From Maridesulfovibrio sp. (lineage in GTDB: Bacteria > Desulfobacterota > Desulfovibrionia > Desulfovibrionales > Desulfovibrionaceae): a DNA stretch of 64,000 nt. The stretch lies in contig NZ_OY763931.1 in assembly GCF_963667685.1 (NCBI RefSeq), positions 682,001-746,000 of the forward strand, read 5' to 3'. Of the stretch, positions 16,731 to 25,483 are shown one piece after another; within the stretch, counting starts at the first letter, position 1, and each line of letters begins with the position of its first letter. The position numbers were made by a program, and so were the translations under genes. The notes under the pieces were generated by a model that saw nothing but the letters and a program-made list of their open reading frames with translations, had not been told where the DNA came from and searched no databases.

Positions 16731-18005
16731 ATGGATAAGAACAAGGTGTTGCGAATTCTGGTTGTGCTTCCCTTATATGGCGGTTCTCTGCCTGTAGGGC
16801 GTTTCTGTGTTTCCGCACTAAAAAAAATGGGCCACCTGGTGGAAACCTTTGAAGCTCCTGATTTTTACAGTGCGTATACCGCATTGGATGATCTCAAAGT
16901 TACCTCGGACAGGCACCAATATCTTATAAACAGCTACCTAAATATGTTGTCGCAGGCAGTGCTGGCCAAGGTCGAAACTTTTGAGCCGGATATGGTTCTG
17001 GCCATGGCTCAGGCACCGCTTACCCATCAGGCGCTCAAAAGACTGCGTAAAGATAATATTAAAACAGCCATGTGGTTTGTTGAAGATTTTCGTTTATTTA
17101 CCTATTGGCAGTCTTTTGCGACGTTCTATGATGTATTTGCGGTCATCCAGAAAGAACCTTTTTTCAGCGAGCTTGAGCGAATAGGCGTAAAAAATGTGCT
17201 TTATCTGCCTCTTGCTGCCCAGCCTGATTTTCATAAACCGGAAGAAATCAACTCTGTAGATGCCCGCAAATATGGCGGTGATGTTGCTTTCATGGGTGCC
17301 GGATATCCGAACAGACGCATGGCCTTTCGCAAATTAATTCATCATGGCTTAAAAATATGGGGGACCGAGTGGGATGGTGATCATGTGCTTGAACCTCATG
17401 TACAGCTTGGTGGCCGTCGTATATCATCAGAAGAATGCGTTAAAATTTTTAACAGTACTAAAATAAATCTGAATCTGCATTCATCTGTTAATGCGGATGA
17501 ACTTGTCAGCGGGGGGGATTTTATTAACCCGAGAACCTTTGAGCTGGCTGCTTGCGGTGCTTTTCAGCTAGTGGATAAACGCTCGCTCATGGCTGATGCT
17601 TTTGATGATGGAGAGCTGGCCTATTTTGATGATCTTGAAGATTTGGATCGTAAAATCGGATATTTCCTCGCCCACCCTGAGGAACGCAAAATATATGCAG
17701 AGCGAGGAAGGGCGCGAGTCCTTAAAGATCATACATATGAAGTAAGGATGCAGAGTTTGATTGACTTCACTGCCGGGCGGTTTGCTGGTTGGCCGGTTCA
17801 ACGTAATACTGACGAGCTTTTTGATGTCAACTTCCCAGCGGCTTTAAAAGATGATATAGTTAAATTAATTGATAGGTTGGGGCTGCCTTCCAATGTTGGA
17901 TTCAATGATCTTGTTGCAGCAGTCAAGGCGCAGCAGGGACAGTTGAGTCCTTTGGACACAGCGATCCTTTTTCTGGATGAATGGAAAAAAATGTATAAAG
18001 GATAA
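16731..18005 (+). CDS. CgeB-like glycosyltransferase
   Basis: 424 residues of GT-B type, resembling the CgeB / DUF3880 group. The N-terminal half (ILVVLPLYGGSLPVGRF, AMWFVEDFRLFTYW) is the acceptor-side domain. The C-terminal half carries GGDVAFMGAGYPNRR and the characteristic NPRTFELAACGAFQLVD, which would bind the nucleotide-sugar. A further C-terminal 80 residues are not recognised. AAAGGA lies seven bases before the ATG. CgeB-like enzymes in Desulfovibrio are often near flagellin- or surface-glycan genes; substrate unknown. Confidence 0.85.
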   Translation: MDKNKVLRILVVLPLYGGSLPVGRFCVSALKKMGHLVETFEAPDFYSAYTALDDLKVTSDRHQYLINSYLNMLSQAVLAKVETFEPDMVLAMAQAPLTHQALKRLRKDNIKTAMWFVEDFRLFTYWQSFATFYDVFAVIQKEPFFSELERIGVKNVLYLPLAAQPDFHKPEEINSVDARKYGGDVAFMGAGYPNRRMAFRKLIHHGLKIWGTEWDGDHVLEPHVQLGGRRISSEECVKIFNSTKINLNLHSSVNADELVSGGDFINPRTFELAACGAFQLVDKRSLMADAFDDGELAYFDDLEDLDRKIGYFLAHPEERKIYAERGRARVLKDHTYEVRMQSLIDFTAGRFAGWPVQRNTDELFDVNFPAALKDDIVKLIDRLGLPSNVGFNDLVAAVKAQQGQLSPLDTAILFLDEWKKMYKG

Positions 18006-18065
18006 ATTTTCGCCCATACTACTGCCCGACGACAGGTCTGCAAATATGAGCCTTGGAAAAGTTAA

Positions 18066-18944
18066 ATGAGTACTTTATTTTCAGGAAGAGGTTTCAGCGG
18101 AAAAATTAAAATTTCGCAAAAGGAATTTTTTGAGCTCAGAGATATTATCTATGAGTTATCTGGAATTTTTTTGCAGGATAATAGACGTTTTTTGGTCGAA
18201 AACAGATTTGCAACCCGTCTTTCTGAGTTAGAATTAAAAAATTATACCGAGTACATAGATTACTTAAAGAATCACTTTAAGGGTAGATCCGAAGAGCTGA
18301 ATATGCTCACGGAATTAATAACAACCAATGAAACCAGTTTTTTCAGGGATAATTCACAGCTAAAGATTTTTCAAAACTTCACTTTGAAAAAATTTATTGA
18401 TGCCGGAAATGAGTCTGGACGCCGTGAAATAAAAATCTGGTCTGCAGGCTGTTCGTCAGGCGAGGAGCCATACACTCTCGCAATAATTCTGCATGAGACT
18501 CTTAAAAGTGAAATAGGCAAATGGCGTATAAAAATCACCGCAAATGATATATCGACGAATGTTTTAAAAATGGCTGAAAAGGGGTTATATACCAAATATT
18601 CTTTACGAACTACTCCTGCTCCTATTATCTTGAAATATTTCAAAAATATTGGAAATGATGTCTTTCAGATCAATCCCGAGGTGAAACGGCTTGTAAAGTT
18701 CAGCAAGATAAATTTGAACATTGAAAGTCAGGTTAAGTTAATTCCCAAGTCCCATATTGTCTTTTGTCGAAACGTCATCATTTATTTCGACAAAAAAATG
18801 AAAATCAAAGTTTTGAGTGGATTTCATAATAATTTGCTTGATAACGGACACTTATATGTGGGACATTCTGAATCATTACATTCAGTAACAGATAAGTTCA
18901 AACCTAGGCAGCACGCTGGAACGATCACGTACCATAAGATTTAA
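18066..18944 (+). CDS. cheR: Chemotaxis protein methyltransferase CheR
   Basis: Methylates glutamates of chemoreceptors using S-adenosylmethionine. Residues about 15-80 are the helical CheR_N domain; the catalytic domain shows ITTNETSFFRD, the SAM-binding IWSAGCSSGEEPYTLA and FCRNVIIYFD. 292 residues, full length. GGAAAA lies eight bases before the ATG. No cheB, cheA or receptor is adjacent; the neighbours are glycosyltransferases upstream and an HDOD regulator downstream, so its receptor partners are encoded elsewhere. Confidence 0.95.
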   Translation: MSTLFSGRGFSGKIKISQKEFFELRDIIYELSGIFLQDNRRFLVENRFATRLSELELKNYTEYIDYLKNHFKGRSEELNMLTELITTNETSFFRDNSQLKIFQNFTLKKFIDAGNESGRREIKIWSAGCSSGEEPYTLAIILHETLKSEIGKWRIKITANDISTNVLKMAEKGLYTKYSLRTTPAPIILKYFKNIGNDVFQINPEVKRLVKFSKINLNIESQVKLIPKSHIVFCRNVIIYFDKKMKIKVLSGFHNNLLDNGHLYVGHSESLHSVTDKFKPRQHAGTITYHKI

Positions 18945-18974
18945 ATCTGCCGTTCAACATTTGCGAGGCTCAAT

Positions 18975-20195
18975 ATGCAGACTGTGAACATTGAGGATGT
19001 CCAGCCGGGGATGATTCTAGCAACTGACTTGAAGCAGGGAAACAGAATGCTTTTACCTGCCGGCTCAGTTCTGACTAATAAAAATATTGCTGTTTTTAAG
19101 ACTCAGGGTATTGAGCTGGTTCAAGTCGTTCCTTCTGGAAACTCCGATCCTGATGAGGAAAGCATTGATAGGGCTTTTGTATATGCCCGTGATTATTTCA
19201 TGTTTGTAAATCATGATGATCCGGTAATTATGCACATGTTTGACGTTGCTGTGTATAAGCTTGCGCTCCGGTTGATGGATGGGTGGCGGATGCCCACTCA
19301 TGACGAGCAGCATGTAACCGCCCTTGATGATATGCGCGACCTTTTTTTCCGTGACGAAGGCACAATTGAAGATATTGTTGATGCTGAACTCAAGGTGGCA
19401 TCATTTCCGGATATATTTTTTAAAGTAAAAGAAGTTGTTGATGACTCTAAAAGTACTGCTGAAAATATAGCCGAGGTTGTCGGACTCGATGTAGGTCTTT
19501 CCACCCAGTTACTGAAGCTGGTCAACAGCCCGCTTTACGGATTTCCTTCTGAAATTAATAATCTTGTACGTGCTGTGGCACTGATTGGCGGCAAGGAACT
19601 TTGCACTTTGGCCCTGGGACTTTCCACTATCGGCTATTTCAAGGATATCCCGCCGGAACTGATTGATATGCGTACTTTCTGGATGCATTCTCTAACTTGC
19701 GGGGTCTTTTCAAAGGTGATCGCAGAGCAGGTTGACGGAGTTGTTCCGGAAATGATGTTTACAGCAGGATTGCTCCATGATGTAGGCCGTTTGATTTTGT
19801 TCAAGAAAATGCCGTACAGTGCTGTTCAGGCCATGCTGTTTGCCCGCGGAAATTTTATTCCTTTGGTAGAAGCTGAAGATGTTGTTCTCGGTTTCAATCA
19901 TAGTCAGATTGCCCGGTGTATGCTTGAAAAATGGAATTTTCCTCCTGCTCTGACTGAAATTATCAGCAGTCACCATGCACCAGGAAAAAGTGAAATGAAA
20001 AAAGAAGCAGGTATCTTACAGGTAGCTGATAATCTTGCTCTGGCAGTTGGAATTGCAGATGGTGGCATGTATGTTCTGCCCGGTGTTGATGATGAAGTTT
20101 GGGATTTATTGGAGATTGATGCAGAAAGCTTGAAAAATATCGTTGATAAGTATGATTTCCAGATTAAGGAAATATTTAATACTTTCTTTAATTAG
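18975..20195 (+). CDS. HDOD-domain signalling protein
   Basis: 406 residues. The N-terminal 55 residues (VQPGMILATDL, LLPAGSVLTNKNI) resemble the small domain found in front of HD-GYP proteins. The C-terminal two thirds is an HDOD domain: NIAEVVGLDVGLSTQLLKLVNSPLYG written as two pieces NIAEVVGLDVGLS and LLKLVNSPLYG, then GLLHDVGRLIL and a later ISSHH. HDOD proteins are mostly non-catalytic HD-like scaffolds in signalling. GAGG lies before the ATG; it follows cheR by 30 bp and is probably co-transcribed. Confidence 0.88.
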   Translation: MQTVNIEDVQPGMILATDLKQGNRMLLPAGSVLTNKNIAVFKTQGIELVQVVPSGNSDPDEESIDRAFVYARDYFMFVNHDDPVIMHMFDVAVYKLALRLMDGWRMPTHDEQHVTALDDMRDLFFRDEGTIEDIVDAELKVASFPDIFFKVKEVVDDSKSTAENIAEVVGLDVGLSTQLLKLVNSPLYGFPSEINNLVRAVALIGGKELCTLALGLSTIGYFKDIPPELIDMRTFWMHSLTCGVFSKVIAEQVDGVVPEMMFTAGLLHDVGRLILFKKMPYSAVQAMLFARGNFIPLVEAEDVVLGFNHSQIARCMLEKWNFPPALTEIISSHHAPGKSEMKKEAGILQVADNLALAVGIADGGMYVLPGVDDEVWDLLEIDAESLKNIVDKYDFQIKEIFNTFFN

Positions 20196-20211
20196 AGATG
20201 TCATTGCCTGC

Positions 20212-21315
20212 TCAGCACTTGGGATCTGGAGAAGGAATTTCAATAATCACTGTCGTTCCTTTTCCTGAACCGGCACTTTCAATTTCCAATGTTCCCTGAT
20301 GCTCAAATATTATTTTTTTGACCCGAGGCAATCCCATACCTACTCCTTTTGCCTTGGTAGAGAAAAACGGGTCCAATACATGGTGCATGATTTGAGGTTC
20401 GATACCCATGCCCTGATCCATGATTCTAATCTGGATTGTATTATTCTTTTTTTTGATCTCGATAGTCACTAAAGCAACATTTTTCAGCGTAAAATTACTG
20501 GCATTGAGCAAAATTTCAACTATTGCGTCTTCAAACATTTCTTTGCCGACAGTAATTTTTTCTACTTCGCAATTGAGTTCCATTTCAATATGCTCGCCAC
20601 TTCGCTCAAGTATTGAGTTCACATTGCTGAGCGCGTTGCGGAATAATTCCTCACAACTTATTTCTGACGGGTATGGCTTTGGAATATTGGAGTAAGTTTT
20701 GACTGCCGCAACCAATCCTTCTAGCTTCATGGCTTCTTCGGAAATAATTTTCAGCTCACGTTGAACTGGATCTTCTTTATCTAATTTGCGGGAAAGGAGA
20801 TTGGTCATACCGCCGATAACAGTCGTGGGATTTAGGACCTGATGAGCAACTGCCTGTGACATAGAGTTCAGACTTTCGATCCTTTCTTTTTGCAGTTCGG
20901 CATTGCGGGAAAGGATTTTCTTCTCACGTTGTTCGGCATTATAAATATCTGTAATATCTTCAAATAGAAAAACTAGACCTAGGATTTCTTCGTTCTCTGT
21001 CAGATATGAAGAAGTGATGGACAGCTTCTGTGGGCATTCACGGCCTTTGATCGTGTATGGGACTATATGTTTTAGTCCGGCCTTCTGTTCACTTATAACA
21101 TCAAGAATTACCTGATTAAATTCAGTATTGAATGTAGCATCGGTAATAAAAATTTCTCCCCAGCCAAGACCTATATGTTTTGTAATATCCAGTTTGAGGA
21201 TTTTGCAGGCTGCTGAATTCAGGAACTCAATTTCCCCTTCGCGGGAAATAACCATAATTCCAACATCGATACTTTCAACAATATTTTCAACAATTATGGA
21301 ATTAAATGATGGCAT
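20212..21315 (-). CDS. PAS-domain sensor histidine kinase
   Basis: 367 residues, no membrane segment, so a soluble sensor. A PAS domain covers about residues 8-125 (VGIMVISREGEIEFLN, LVFLFEDITD), a helix with the phospho-acceptor H158 in AVAHQVLNPTTVIGG, and a HATPase domain with NASNF (N box), DQGMGI (G1), DPFFSTK and GVGMGL. The DxFFSTKxxGxGMGL pattern is that of NtrB-like kinases. AAGGAG lies seven bases before the ATG. No response regulator gene is adjacent, so it is an orphan kinase. It converges on the HDOD gene with 16 bp between. Confidence 0.92.
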   Translation of the reverse strand: MPSFNSIIVENIVESIDVGIMVISREGEIEFLNSAACKILKLDITKHIGLGWGEIFITDATFNTEFNQVILDVISEQKAGLKHIVPYTIKGRECPQKLSITSSYLTENEEILGLVFLFEDITDIYNAEQREKKILSRNAELQKERIESLNSMSQAVAHQVLNPTTVIGGMTNLLSRKLDKEDPVQRELKIISEEAMKLEGLVAAVKTYSNIPKPYPSEISCEELFRNALSNVNSILERSGEHIEMELNCEVEKITVGKEMFEDAIVEILLNASNFTLKNVALVTIEIKKKNNTIQIRIMDQGMGIEPQIMHHVLDPFFSTKAKGVGMGLPRVKKIIFEHQGTLEIESAGSGKGTTVIIEIPSPDPKC

Positions 21316-21393
21316 TCCTGTCTCCTTACGGGAGTTTGAGCTAAGTATACACTCCTATAAGAACACAGGCAACAAAATAGCTTATTGAATTAC

Positions 21394-22656
21394 TCACTTG
21401 CCCCATTTTTTAGGTTCCGGTCTTTTCCTTGGTGGGCGAGATCTGCGCTGACCTTTCAGCCAAGCATTAAGGCGTGGCTCTTCCCCCTGATCCTTGGGAT
21501 CATAAAACATTCGATCAGAAATTTCTGGCGGCAGGTATTCCTGCTCGACATAAGAATTGGGATAGGAGTGTGGATACAGGTAGTTACGCCCATAGCCCCA
21601 TTCTTTTTGCAGGTTGGTGGTGGCGTTGCGCAGATGTAGTGGAACAGGAAGCATTCCGTTTTGCCTGATTTCCTGTTTTACATTATAGTAAGCTGCATAA
21701 GTGCTATTACTTTTGGGTGCAAGAGCCAGATATACCACGGCCTCGGAAAGAGGTATAAACCCTTCAGGCATGCCGATAAATTCAACTGCCTGTTGACAGG
21801 AAACAGCCATGGTCATGGCGTGAGGATCGGCAAGCCCCACATCTTCTCCAGCTGAAATAATCAACCTGCGGGTAATGAACTTCGGATCTTCCCCACTTTC
21901 AATCAGGCACCCGAGATAGTATAGGGCTGCGTCCGGATCACTACCACGAATGGATTTGATCAAAGCAGATGCGAGTTCATAATGGGAATCTCCGTCCCGA
22001 TCACCGCGAATTACGGTTTCCGGTAAAATTTTACGCAGATTCTCAGCCTCACGTTTTTCTTCAGGCAATTGGGATGTGTATTCCAACAAGTTGAGCAGAC
22101 TGCGGCCGTCACCACCGGCCATGGAAGTAATCAGAGTTAAACTATCGGCACTAAGTTCAATCTCAAGTTCTTCGCAGGCGCGTTTGCAGATTGCCAGAAG
22201 GTCAACTTTACTTAGTGAACGCAGTCTCAAAACATGCAAACGGGAAAGCAACTGGCGGGTTACGCTGAAAGAGGGGTTCTCCGTGGTAGTAGCAAGCAGG
22301 GTAATTTCTCCGGATTCAAGAATCGGCAAAAAGAAATCCTGCTGTGCTTTGGAAAAGCGGTGTAACTCATCAAGAATAAGAATGTCCATTCCTGCCAGCT
22401 GCTTACGTAAAGCGGCAATGCCTGATTCCGGTGCACTGATGCGCACGAAATGACGGCCTGTAGATTTGGCCAGGAGCATGGCAAGTGTTGATTTTCCGCA
22501 GCCAGGAGGGCCGAAAAGCAAGAGACTCGGCAATCGCTTGGAACGTTCAAAAGCTTCGATCCGTTCACGGATGTGGTTCTGACCAAAAAAATCGCCAATA
22601 TTTTTAGGGCGAATACGATCAGCTAAGGGCTGATTATCTGTAAGTTCTAATTTCAT
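21394..22656 (-). CDS. rarA: Replication-associated recombination protein A (AAA+ ATPase)
   Basis: MgsA/RarA/WRNIP1-type ATPase acting at stalled forks with SSB. Walker A GPPGCGKST and Walker B LILDELHRFSK are seen. Then come TTTENPSF (sensor 1) and the tetramerisation C-terminal half with SDPDAALYYL, RRLIISAGEDVGLADP and PLHLRNATT. 420 residues. The ATG at 22654-22656 uses GGAGGC nine bases upstream; that hexamer is the end of repeat copy R2. Confidence 0.96.
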   Translation of the reverse strand: MKLELTDNQPLADRIRPKNIGDFFGQNHIRERIEAFERSKRLPSLLLFGPPGCGKSTLAMLLAKSTGRHFVRISAPESGIAALRKQLAGMDILILDELHRFSKAQQDFFLPILESGEITLLATTTENPSFSVTRQLLSRLHVLRLRSLSKVDLLAICKRACEELEIELSADSLTLITSMAGGDGRSLLNLLEYTSQLPEEKREAENLRKILPETVIRGDRDGDSHYELASALIKSIRGSDPDAALYYLGCLIESGEDPKFITRRLIISAGEDVGLADPHAMTMAVSCQQAVEFIGMPEGFIPLSEAVVYLALAPKSNSTYAAYYNVKQEIRQNGMLPVPLHLRNATTNLQKEWGYGRNYLYPHSYPNSYVEQEYLPPEISDRMFYDPKDQGEEPRLNAWLKGQRRSRPPRKRPEPKKWGK

Positions 22657-22664
22657 AAGTATGT

Positions 22665-22742
22665 GCCTCCAGCGACCTTTCTGGGACCAGAGGAGAGGGA
22701 AAAACTTTTGCTAACGTCCAAAAGAATTTTCCCAAAACGCGT
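22665..22742 (-). repeat. Intergenic repeat family, copy R2 (degenerate)
   Basis: The plus strand reads GCCTCCAGCGACC, an imperfect hairpin region (CTGGGACCAG), then GGGAAAAACTTTT. This matches the GCCTCCGGCG end of R4 read on its other strand, so R2 is inverted relative to R1, R3 and R4. Similarity is weaker than for R1 and R4. Its GGAGGC end is the ribosome site of rarA. Confidence 0.45.
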
Positions 22743-22776
22743 TGATTAAGTTTAGGTAAAAAAATTTAATAGCGCT

Positions 22777-22834
22777 GAAGCCATAAGAAAAGTTTCTCTG
22801 CCCCGCAGCAACCAGAGGTAGAGCCGCCGGGGGC
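22777..22834 (+). repeat. Intergenic repeat family, copy R3 (degenerate)
   Basis: It begins GAAGCCATAAGAAAAG, against GAAGCCTTAATAAAAG in R4 (14 of 16 identical), and ends GCCGCCGGGGGC. With R2 it forms an inverted pair filling most of the rsmE-rarA gap. The rest of 22657-22862 is AT-rich and holds nothing else I recognise. Confidence 0.5.
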
Positions 22835-22862
22835 AAGATCTATTTAACAAAAAGCTAGAGCA

Positions 22863-23585
22863 TCAAGCTTTTTGTTTTTCTAAATATGCAGCTCCCATGC
22901 AGAGCAGGGCGGCGGTTTCCCATCGCAGTATGGACTGCCCAAGACTGAGGGGGGTGAAACCATTCTTAATTAACAATTCAGCCTCACGCAGGCTGAATCC
23001 ACCTTCAGGACCGATTACTGCCAGTGTTGACTCAGCAGCAAATACTGAATTTTCAGGAACATTATCGTTATCCGCTTTTTCCCACAAGAAAAGTTTATTT
23101 TTGTACTGGGCAGAGTGTTCAATAAATTTTTCCAATGATCCTGAGATCGTCGAAAGTTCAGGCAGCCATTGATTTCCACATTGCTTTGAAGCGGCGACGA
23201 GTTTTTCAGTCCAGCTTTCTTTTATTTCAGCAGGGACTTTGCCCTGGCTGAATTCACTTTGAAAGAAGATAAGTCCACGAGTTTGCAGCTCAACTGATTT
23301 TTCAAGAATCCAATTCCGGCGAGAGCTTTTGTTCCACCCGATGGCGAGGGTTATATTGCGCGTGTCCTGGATTGTTTTTTCTTCGGTCAAATCCAGTTGA
23401 ACTGTACTTTTCGTTATCTCGGTAACAGTAAACAATCCCTCGCGGCCGCATCCGTCAAAAAGACGAACGGTATCACCTACACGGGTTCTCAGAACCTTGC
23501 CTAGATGTTTGGCTTCTCCGCCTTCAAGCATGAAAGGGGAGTTCCAGTTTTCCGGAGAAAGATAAAAAGAATTTAGTCTAGCCAT
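22863..23585 (-). CDS. rsmE: 16S rRNA (uracil(1498)-N(3))-methyltransferase
   Basis: SPOUT-family methyltransferase for U1498 of 16S rRNA. The N-terminal PUA-like part includes GGEAKHLGKVLRTRVGD and LFDGCGRE. The knotted SAM domain shows VIGPEGGFSLREAELL and LGQSILRWETAAL, which are the family fingerprints. 240 residues. Only a weak ribosome site precedes the ATG. It precedes rarA on the same strand by 206 bp that contain R2 and R3. Confidence 0.94.
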   Translation of the reverse strand: MARLNSFYLSPENWNSPFMLEGGEAKHLGKVLRTRVGDTVRLFDGCGREGLFTVTEITKSTVQLDLTEEKTIQDTRNITLAIGWNKSSRRNWILEKSVELQTRGLIFFQSEFSQGKVPAEIKESWTEKLVAASKQCGNQWLPELSTISGSLEKFIEHSAQYKNKLFLWEKADNDNVPENSVFAAESTLAVIGPEGGFSLREAELLIKNGFTPLSLGQSILRWETAALLCMGAAYLEKQKA

Positions 23586-23607
23586 GTCTTATTTTATTAA
23601 AAGTCCC

Positions 23608-23636
23608 AAAAAAGAAAATCCCATCAATGGGATTTT
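23608..23636 (-). terminator. Terminator of the lysA transcript
   Basis: On the minus strand a perfect 10-bp stem AAAATCCCAT/ATGGGATTTT (23615-23624 with 23627-23636) is followed by CTTTTTT. The 2-nt spacing means the top pairs must open to form the loop. It lies between lysA and rsmE. Confidence 0.7.
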
Positions 23637-23677
23637 TGTCTCAACAATTATAAGCTGCAATGCTCATAATACAAGTC

Positions 23678-23759
23678 GGTGAAGCCTTAATAAAAGGTCT
23701 TGGGATTCTTACCCCTTTTCCCAAAAGGGGTAAGGCCCCCGGCAGGTTCGCCGGAGGCC
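23678..23759 (+). repeat. Intergenic repeat family, copy R4 (best preserved)
   Basis: Two strong hairpins follow the GGTGAAGCCTTAATAAAAG start: CTTACCCCTTTT/AAAAGGGGTAAG (perfect 12 bp) and GGCCCCCGGC/GCCGGAGGCC (one mismatch). The second is followed on the plus strand by T7, so the element looks like a plus-strand terminator although both flanking genes run on the minus strand. Confidence 0.6.
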
Positions 23760-23767
23760 TTTTTTTC

Positions 23768-25006
23768 TTAAGATTCCAGTTTAATCAGGTCTTCGTAGGA
23801 TTCCCTTCTGCGGGCGACTATTACGTCATCACCATCAACGATGATTTCAGCTGCGCGTAGGCGGGAGTTATAGTTGGAAGACATGGTGAAACCGTATGCT
23901 CCGGCAGAATAAACAGCAAGAAGCTCACCCTGTTTCATTTCTGGCAGCATGCGGTCTTTTGCGAGAAAGTCACCGGATTCGCAGATAGGACCAACTACAT
24001 CATAGTCGATTTCCGCACGTTTGTTCTGAACAACTTCAGAAATTCGGTGGTAGGACTGATAAAGTGAAGGACGGATAAGATCGTTCATAGCAGCATCAAC
24101 GATGAGGAAATCCTTGGTCGGTGTTTTCTTGGTGTAGATGACTTCACCAATGAGAATACCGGAGTTACCAGCGATAACACGGCCAGGTTCAAGTATTACT
24201 TTAAGTCCTTTGCCGGCCAGAGCTTTGCTCAATGCCTCACCGAATTCCTTCGGATGGGGCGGCTCTTCTTCATCGTAAGTGATGCCAAGTCCTCCGCCGA
24301 GGTCGAGATGTTCTATTTCGATACCAATGGTTGCAAGCTCATCGCGGAAAGTTAGAAGCTTGTCTAAAGCTTCGAGGAAAGGCTCGATGGTGGTCAGCTG
24401 AGACCCGATATGACAATCCATACCGATGGGTGAAACATTGGTAAGCTCTTTTGCTATTTTGTAAGCTTCCTTGGCGGTTTCCATATCAAGACCGAACTTG
24501 TTTTTCTTCATCCCTGTTGAAATATAGGGGTGGGTCTTGGGGTCAACATCGGGGTTGATGCGGAAGCTGATGCGCGCAACTTTGTTCATGGACTCGGCCA
24601 CTTCGTTGATGCGGTGCAATTCGCCAACGGATTCAACGTTGAACATGAGGATGTCGGCTTTGAGAGCTTCTGCAATTTCGTATGCTTTTTTACCCACGCC
24701 TGAAAATACTATTTTATTAGCCGGAACACCGGCTTTAAGAGCACGGTAAAGTTCGCCCCCGGAAACGATATCCATACCTGCGCCCATTTCAGCCAGCAAT
24801 TTGAGCACGCTCAGGTTGGAATTGGCTTTAACGGAGTAGCAGGTCATGTGATCGAGTCCTGTAAAAGCGGAATCGAAAGCTTCGAAATGTCTGCGCAGAG
24901 TGGCTGCGGAATAAATGTAAAGAGGGGTTCCGTATTCTTTGGCCAGTTCTGTAATGCTGATATTTTCAGCATGTAATTCGTTATTTTTAATTTCAAAATG
25001 ATGCAT
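23768..25006 (-). CDS. lysA: Diaminopimelate decarboxylase
   Basis: PLP enzyme that decarboxylates meso-diaminopimelate to L-lysine. The PLP lysine is K60 in CYSVKANSN. HIGSQ, LDLGGGLGI, EPGRVIAGNSG, CESGDFLAKDR and the C-terminal AGAYGFTMSSNYNSR are all in place. 412 residues. GGAG lies ten bases before the ATG. It is the last gene of a minus-strand run with mutS and the lipoprotein (24-bp gap). Together with dapL in this window it supplies lysine and peptidoglycan precursors. Confidence 0.97.
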   Translation of the reverse strand: MHHFEIKNNELHAENISITELAKEYGTPLYIYSAATLRRHFEAFDSAFTGLDHMTCYSVKANSNLSVLKLLAEMGAGMDIVSGGELYRALKAGVPANKIVFSGVGKKAYEIAEALKADILMFNVESVGELHRINEVAESMNKVARISFRINPDVDPKTHPYISTGMKKNKFGLDMETAKEAYKIAKELTNVSPIGMDCHIGSQLTTIEPFLEALDKLLTFRDELATIGIEIEHLDLGGGLGITYDEEEPPHPKEFGEALSKALAGKGLKVILEPGRVIAGNSGILIGEVIYTKKTPTKDFLIVDAAMNDLIRPSLYQSYHRISEVVQNKRAEIDYDVVGPICESGDFLAKDRMLPEMKQGELLAVYSAGAYGFTMSSNYNSRLRAAEIIVDGDDVIVARRRESYEDLIKLES

Positions 25007-25030
25007 TGTGGAAGGACTCCATTATAAAGA

Positions 25031-25483
25031 TTAGGGTGCAGCTGTGTATACGTCGGAAACTACTACTCCTAGTGCGTCGTAAACATTGCGTCCTACGACT
25101 CTCCAACGATAGCTTTTAGCGGGATCAAGTCCACATTCGCTGAATACGAAAGTGGAGCCGTCAGATTGAATACCTTCGGAACCGGGGGTGAACTCTTTCC
25201 TTATAGCCGGAAAGAAAGGACATGTGGGACAGCCTTCTCCCGGACCGGAACCTTCGGCTTGAAATTGAAGACTTAAATTGTCTACATTTTTATAAGCTCC
25301 GTCAACCTTTACTATTACTTTAAGACATTCACCGACGCGGCGGCCTTCTACTGAGGACAGGGTGAAAGAATCTTCACTTTTAGAAGGAGCCGGCCACATC
25401 TTTACGCCGCATCCGGCGCTGGCCAGAAGCATAAGAGTAAGGACGGGCAGTAGTATCTGTTTCTTTAATCTATGAAATTTCAT
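25031..25483 (-). CDS. Putative lipoprotein of unknown function
   Basis: 150 residues with a lipoprotein signal: basic start (MKFHRLKKQ), hydrophobic core and lipobox LASAGC (Cys25). The mature part is rich in short strands and ends without a recognised domain; it contains a CPTCP pair and one further cysteine (SECGLD), and a stretch SYRWRVVGRNVYDA reminiscent of fibronectin type III-like folds, which is only an impression. The start overlaps the mutS stop in TAATG and has GGAG upstream. Outer- or inner-membrane anchored; role unknown. Confidence 0.8.
   Translation of the reverse strand: MKFHRLKKQILLPVLTLMLLASAGCGVKMWPAPSKSEDSFTLSSVEGRRVGECLKVIVKVDGAYKNVDNLSLQFQAEGSGPGEGCPTCPFFPAIRKEFTPGSEGIQSDGSTFVFSECGLDPAKSYRWRVVGRNVYDALGVVVSDVYTAAP

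Noticed and set aside
18044-18068. Seven-codon leader ORF overlapping the cheR start (ATGA)
   Set aside because: No ribosome site of its own; short ORFs like this arise by chance.
12135-23759. CRISPR array
   Set aside because: The repeats are far apart, inverted relative to each other and diverged; there are no regular spacers and no cas genes.
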